Shown here in pieces: positions 14,358-18,261 of a stretch of 18,261 bases of DNA. The stretch covers positions 24,017 to 42,277 of the forward strand of contig DPJB01000010.1 of NCBI GenBank assembly GCA_003543245.1, written 5' to 3'. The notes under the pieces are model-generated. The model was given only the letters and a program-made list of their open reading frames with translations. It was not told where the DNA came from and made no database searches. Made by a program: the position numbers and the translations under genes. Within the stretch, counting starts at the first letter, position 1. Each line of letters opens with the position of its first letter. Source of the DNA: Moraxellaceae bacterium (GTDB lineage: Bacteria; Pseudomonadota; Gammaproteobacteria; Pseudomonadales; Moraxellaceae).

Positions 14358-16187
14358 TTATTCGACGGTGACAGACTTGGCCAGGTTTCGTGGCTTGTCC
14401 ACATCCGTGCCCCGCGCCAGCGCCGTATGATACGCCAGCAGCTGCACCGGAATCGTGTGCACAATCGGCGACAGGATGCCGACATTGCGCGGCGTACGGA
14501 TCACATGCACGCCTTCGGACTCGGTGAAATTGGAATCCAGGTCGGCAAACACAAACAGCTCACCACCGCGCGCACTCACTTCCTGCATGTTGGATTTCAC
14601 TTTTTCCAGCAGTGCATCGTGCGGAGCAATCACCACCACCGGCATGTCCTCATCCACCAGTGCCAGCGGCCCATGCTTGAGCTCGCCCGCCGGATACGCC
14701 TCGGCGTGAATGTAGGTTATTTCCTTCAGCTTCAGTGCGCCTTCAAGTGCAATCGGATAATGCACGCCACGCCCCAGAAACAACGCATGATGTTTTTCGG
14801 CAAAGCGGTCAGCCCATACCTTGATCTGTGGCTCCAGGTTCAGTGCATGCTGCACACTGCCGGGCAGATGCCGCAAGGCATCAAGGTATTCAATTTCTGC
14901 ATCATCGCTGATGCGGCCGTTAAGCCGGCCTAGCGTAACGGCAAGTGTGAACAGCGCCACCAGCTGGGTGGTGAAAGCCTTGGTCGACGCCACGCCGATT
15001 TCCGCACCGGCCTTGGTGTAAAACACCACGGCCGAGCTGCGCGGCAAGGCAGATTCACGCACGTTGCAGATCGACAGCGTGCGGCTTTGCCCCAGCGACT
15101 TGGCGTATTTCAGCGCCTCCATCGTGTCCAGCGTTTCGCCGGACTGGGAGATGGTGACGATCAGATTGTCGGGGCTGGCAACAGCATCGCGATAGCGGTA
15201 CTCGCTGGCAATTTCCACGGCACAGGGCAAACCCGTCAGGCTTTCAATCCAGTAACGTGCCACCGAACCGGCATAAAAACTTGTGCCGCAGGCAATGATC
15301 TGGACGCTCTTTACACCAGCAAACACCGATGCGGCATCACCGTCAAACAGGGCCGGCTTGAAGCCATGGTCCAGAATCTGCTCGATGGTATCCGACAGCG
15401 CACGGGGCTGCTCGTGGATTTCTTTCTGCATGAAGTGCTTGTACGGACCAAGCTCCAGCGATGCCAGCGACACATCCGACAGATGCATGGCGCGCTCAAC
15501 TGGTGCGCCACTGGTATCAAACACGCTGACACCATCACGGGTCAGCCTGGCGACATCACCTTCTTCCAGATACATCACGCGCCGGGTGGACGAAATCACC
15601 GCAGACACATCGGACGCCACAAAATTCTCGCCCTCGCCAACGCCCACCAGCAACGGGCAACCCATACGCGCCACCACCAGCAGATCGGGATTGTCTTTGG
15701 CAATCACGGCAATGGCATAGGCACCCTCAAGCTCTTTCACCGCACGCTGCACAGAGGCAAACAGGTCATGATCCTGCTGGTAATGACGGTGCACCAGATG
15801 GGCAATCACTTCCGTATCTGTTTGCGACGTGAAGGCATAACCCAGTGCCTTCAGTTCGGCACGCTTTGCATCATGATTCTCGATGATGCCGTTATGCACC
15901 ACGGCAATCAGGTCACCGGACACATGCGGATGCGCATTCGGCTCAGTCACACCACCATGTGTCGCCCAGCGGGTGTGGCCAATGCCCAGCAAGCCGCTCA
16001 CATTTTCTGCCTGTGCCGCGTGCTCCATTTCTGCCACACGGCCAACGCGACGCACACGATGAATGCTGCCATCAACCAGCACGGCAATACCGGACGAGTC
16101 ATAGCCGCGGTACTCAAGACGTTTCAGGCCGTCAACCAGTACCGGAACGACATTCTTCTTGCCGATAGCACCCACAATTCCGCACAT
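14358..16187 (-). CDS. glmS: Glucosamine-fructose-6-phosphate aminotransferase (isomerising)
   Basis: The 609-residue enzyme makes glucosamine-6-phosphate from fructose-6-phosphate and glutamine, the first step to UDP-GlcNAc for peptidoglycan and lipopolysaccharide. The class II amidotransferase domain starts with the nucleophile C2 in MCGIVGAIG and has HTRWATHG at 71-78. Two sugar-isomerase (SIS) domains follow, with CGTS at 300-303 and SQSGET at 347-352, and the C-terminus DKPRNLAKSVTVE is canonical. Length matches E. coli GlmS. It follows glmU by 80 bp on the same strand, and the GlmU product route uses its output. The leader shows no glmS ribozyme fold that I can recognise, as expected for a Gram-negative. 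The segment past glmS is the Tn7 attachment region in many bacteria, but no Tn7 end is seen here. Confidence 0.98.
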   Translation of the reverse strand: MCGIVGAIGKKNVVPVLVDGLKRLEYRGYDSSGIAVLVDGSIHRVRRVGRVAEMEHAAQAENVSGLLGIGHTRWATHGGVTEPNAHPHVSGDLIAVVHNGIIENHDAKRAELKALGYAFTSQTDTEVIAHLVHRHYQQDHDLFASVQRAVKELEGAYAIAVIAKDNPDLLVVARMGCPLLVGVGEGENFVASDVSAVISSTRRVMYLEEGDVARLTRDGVSVFDTSGAPVERAMHLSDVSLASLELGPYKHFMQKEIHEQPRALSDTIEQILDHGFKPALFDGDAASVFAGVKSVQIIACGTSFYAGSVARYWIESLTGLPCAVEIASEYRYRDAVASPDNLIVTISQSGETLDTMEALKYAKSLGQSRTLSICNVRESALPRSSAVVFYTKAGAEIGVASTKAFTTQLVALFTLAVTLGRLNGRISDDAEIEYLDALRHLPGSVQHALNLEPQIKVWADRFAEKHHALFLGRGVHYPIALEGALKLKEITYIHAEAYPAGELKHGPLALVDEDMPVVVIAPHDALLEKVKSNMQEVSARGGELFVFADLDSNFTESEGVHVIRTPRNVGILSPIVHTIPVQLLAYHTALARGTDVDKPRNLAKSVTVE

Positions 16188-16267
16188 GCTTCTTGCTCCT
16201 GTTGCAGGGAGTTTACTTGCCCTGCACGCCTGAATGTTTTTTGCCTGCCGTCAGCCGGCAAGCTGAA

Positions 16268-17632
16268 TCATTTTTTTACCGGCCGCTGCCAGCTTTCAAT
16301 CACTACCTGCTTGCCGCGTGCAACGGCAAGGGTATTGTCCGGTACATCCTTGCTGATCGCCGATCCGGCACCAGTCGTTGCGCCCGCACCAACAACCACC
16401 GGCGCAATCAGCGACGTATTGGTCCCGATAAACGCATTATCGCCAATGGTCGTCAGATGCTTGTTCACGCCATCGTAGTTGCAGGTGATGGTGCCCGCAC
16501 CGATATTCACGCCGCTGCCAATTTCCGCATCACCCAGATAGGCCAGATGATTGGCCTTCGAACCCTTGCCGATCACCGCTTTTTTCGTCTCGACAAAATT
16601 ACCGATGTGTACATTCTCGGCCAGCACGGTACCAGGACGCAGACGTGCGAACGGACCGATCTCTGCTCCCGCGCCGACTCTTGCATCGTCAATCAGCGAG
16701 TTAGGCTTGATCACGACATTGTCGCCAATCTCACAGTCCTTGAGCTGGCAATTGGCACCGATGCGCACGTTGTTGCCCAGCACGACACGGCCTTCAAGAA
16801 TCACATTCGGTTCAATGTGTACATCCATGCCGTGCGTGACACTGCCACGAATATCCAGCCGCGCCGGATCAATCAGGGTGACGCCGCCACGCATCAGGCT
16901 GTCAGCCAGCACACGCTGGTGGACACGCTCCAGTGCCGACAACTGCAGCTTGTCGTTGATGCCATCCACTTCCCACGACTGCTCCGGCTGCACCGTTTCA
17001 ATACGGACATTTTCAGCCGCGGCCATGGCAATGATATCGGTCAGGTAATACTCACCCTGCGCATTGTTGTTCTGCAGTGCCGGCAGCCACTTGTGCAGCA
17101 GCACATTCGGCACACAGAAAATACCGGTGTTCACTTCGCGAATTTTCTTTTCATCGTCACTCGCATCTTTCTGCTCGACGATGCGTACCACGTCACCACC
17201 GGCATCGCGCACGATGCGGCCATAGCCGGCAGGATTGTCCATAACCAGCGTGATGAGGCCCATGGCCGCATCGCTGGCCACGCGCTCGATCAGACGGCCC
17301 AGCGTTGAAGTGGTAGTCAGTGGCACATCCCCATACAGGATCAGTGTGCGGCCAGTGGCCGGCAACTGTGGCAGTGCCATCTGCACGGCATGGCCGGTAC
17401 CCTTCTGCTCCGCCTGCTCGGCCCACAGCAGCGACTCTGATGCAAAGGCACGCTGCACCAGATCACCGCCATGCCCGTACACCACCAGTGTGCGTGCCGC
17501 CGACAGCGCCTTCGCCGTGTCGACCACATGCCGCAGCAACGGACGCCCGGCCAAAGGCTGCATGACCTTGGGCAGCACCGACTTCATGCGGGTGCCCTTG
17601 CCTGCTGCGAGAATGACTACATTCAGTTCCAT
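16268..17632 (-). CDS. glmU: Bifunctional GlcNAc-1-P uridyltransferase / glucosamine-1-P acetyltransferase
   Basis: The 454-residue protein acetylates glucosamine-1-phosphate and then couples it to UTP, giving UDP-GlcNAc. The N-terminal nucleotidyltransferase shows LAAGKGTRMKS at 8-18, then YGDVPLT and GYGRIVRD. The C-terminal half is a left-handed beta-helix of hexapeptide repeats with H362 in ANHLAYLGD, the position of the acetyltransferase base, and NIGAGTITCNYDG. I chose ATG at 17632 with AGGGAA seven bases upstream, rather than the start 18 codons earlier. It lies between atpC and glmS on the same strand, the usual gammaproteobacterial order near the replication origin. Confidence 0.98.
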   Translation of the reverse strand: MELNVVILAAGKGTRMKSVLPKVMQPLAGRPLLRHVVDTAKALSAARTLVVYGHGGDLVQRAFASESLLWAEQAEQKGTGHAVQMALPQLPATGRTLILYGDVPLTTTSTLGRLIERVASDAAMGLITLVMDNPAGYGRIVRDAGGDVVRIVEQKDASDDEKKIREVNTGIFCVPNVLLHKWLPALQNNNAQGEYYLTDIIAMAAAENVRIETVQPEQSWEVDGINDKLQLSALERVHQRVLADSLMRGGVTLIDPARLDIRGSVTHGMDVHIEPNVILEGRVVLGNNVRIGANCQLKDCEIGDNVVIKPNSLIDDARVGAGAEIGPFARLRPGTVLAENVHIGNFVETKKAVIGKGSKANHLAYLGDAEIGSGVNIGAGTITCNYDGVNKHLTTIGDNAFIGTNTSLIAPVVVGAGATTGAGSAISKDVPDNTLAVARGKQVVIESWQRPVKK

Positions 17633-17684
17633 CAGCGTATTCCCTGGCCGTTGAATGCCTGAACAAACGGCCTGACCAAAAAAC

Positions 17685-17712
17685 AAAAAGGGTAGCCTAG
17701 GCTACCCTTTTT
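17685..17712. terminator. Terminator of the ATP synthase operon
   Basis: A perfect 28-bp palindrome has arms of AAAAAGGGTAGCCT and its complement, giving a stem with A and T runs on its two sides. It lies 28 bases after the atpC stop and 52 bases before glmU, so it ends the atp operon on the minus strand. glmU then needs its own promoter or read-through. Confidence 0.9.
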
Positions 17713-17740
17713 CGACTGCGCTTTCATGCGCCTGCAGCAA

Positions 17741-18169
17741 TCAGCCGCGGCCAGCGCGATTCTTCATCTGCTGCAGGGTACGCAACTGGGCGGCAGCTTC
17801 TGCCAGTGCAGCAAGAGCTGTCGATGTTTCCATCTCGCCCTTCTGGTTCTGCAGGGCAGCCAGAGCCATCTTGCGCGCCTCTTCAGCCGCTGCTTCGTCC
17901 ACGTCATGTGCACGGACAGCGTGGTCAGCAAGGATGGTTACGATGCTTGGCTGTACTTCGAGTACACCGCCAGACACGTAGTAAACCTCTTCCGACCCGT
18001 CTTCCTTGGTCACGCGCACCGGACCCGGATTAAGCTGGGTCAGCAGCGGGGCATGGCCAGGCAGAATGCCGAGGTCGCCCTGAACACCATGCGCCACCAG
18101 CATCGTGACCTTGCCACCAAAGATGGACTCGGTCGCGCTGACGATATCGCAATTGATGGTATGTGCCAT
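17741..18169 (-). CDS. atpC: F1F0 ATP synthase epsilon subunit
   Basis: The 142-residue subunit of the F1 head couples rotation to catalysis and can inhibit ATP hydrolysis. The N-terminal beta-sandwich carries the family stretches GDLGILPGHAPLLTQL and YYVSGGVLEVQPS at about 31-79, followed by a helical alanine-rich C-terminal hairpin. Length is close to E. coli AtpC. I chose ATG at 18169, preceded by AGGA and seven bases. It is the last gene of the atp operon, 63 bp after atpD. Confidence 0.97.
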   Translation of the reverse strand: MAHTINCDIVSATESIFGGKVTMLVAHGVQGDLGILPGHAPLLTQLNPGPVRVTKEDGSEEVYYVSGGVLEVQPSIVTILADHAVRAHDVDEAAAEEARKMALAALQNQKGEMETSTALAALAEAAAQLRTLQQMKNRAGRG

Positions 18170-18232
18170 GTTCATTTCCTCATCAGGAAGCATGACGGGC
18201 ACCGCAATGCGGAGCCCGCCTTCCACAATCGA

Positions 18233-18261
18233 TTAGAGCTTCTTGGCCTTTTCGATGGCTT
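18233..18261 (-). CDS. atpD: F1F0 ATP synthase beta subunit, last codons only
   Basis: The minus strand at the right edge reads the residues AIEKAKKL followed by TAA. This fits the lysine-rich end of AtpD, and the position directly upstream of atpC is where atpD always stands in the atp operon. Only eight full codons are visible, so the call rests mainly on gene order. Confidence 0.85.

Noticed and set aside
15087..16478. Plus-strand open frame of 463 codons
   Set aside because: It is antisense to glmS, a certain gene. The translation is low in recognisable structure.
16193..17308. Plus-strand open frame of 371 codons
   Set aside because: It is antisense to glmU and has no protein-family motif.
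1..18261. CRISPR arrays, tRNA or rRNA genes
   Set aside because: I saw no regularly spaced repeats and no tRNA- or rRNA-like stretch on either strand, although by eye a single diverged tRNA could be missed.

Overview
The window looks like chromosomal DNA of a gammaproteobacterium, probably a hydrocarbon- or lipid-using relative of Alcanivorax or Pseudomonas. The reasons are the right-hand gene order atpD-atpC-glmU-glmS, a FabY-type ketoacyl synthase, a Pseudomonas-type Fpr reductase and moderately high GC. The genus is inference from protein resemblance only.

Right part (11.8-18.3 kb, all minus strand) is housekeeping: the end of atpD, atpC, a perfect-palindrome terminator, glmU, glmS, another terminator, and a Lon-family ATP-dependent protease. 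A compact bidirectional terminator at 11.64-11.70 kb separates this block from the accessory genes.

Middle part (4.1-11.7 kb) is a lipid-oxidation-like cluster built around a TetR-family regulator. To its left, on the minus strand, run an MpaB/Lcp-like haem oxygenase (DUF2236), a cytochrome P450 and a short-chain dehydrogenase. To its right, on the plus strand, run a ferredoxin-NADP reductase, a membrane fatty-acid desaturase and a thiolase.

Left part (1-4.1 kb, minus strand) holds a partial iron-type alcohol dehydrogenase, a broken diguanylate cyclase, an intact FabY-like ketoacyl synthase and a gap with a possible transposase remnant.

The main discovery is one 20-bp inverted repeat, ATGCGAATACATGTTCGCAT or a one-base variant. 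It occurs exactly three times: before the alcohol dehydrogenase, in the divergent promoter between the DUF2236 operon and tetR, and before the reductase-desaturase-thiolase operon. In every case it has the same orientation to the enzyme gene and is followed at once by the same TAAG(C/G)T hexamer, as if the operator sat between -35 and -10. This defines a candidate regulon of at least seven enzymes plus the regulator. Its gene content suggests oxidation and remodelling of an acyl or isoprenoid-type lipid, with the regulator possibly sensing an acyl-CoA as DesT does. The substrate cannot be read from the sequence.
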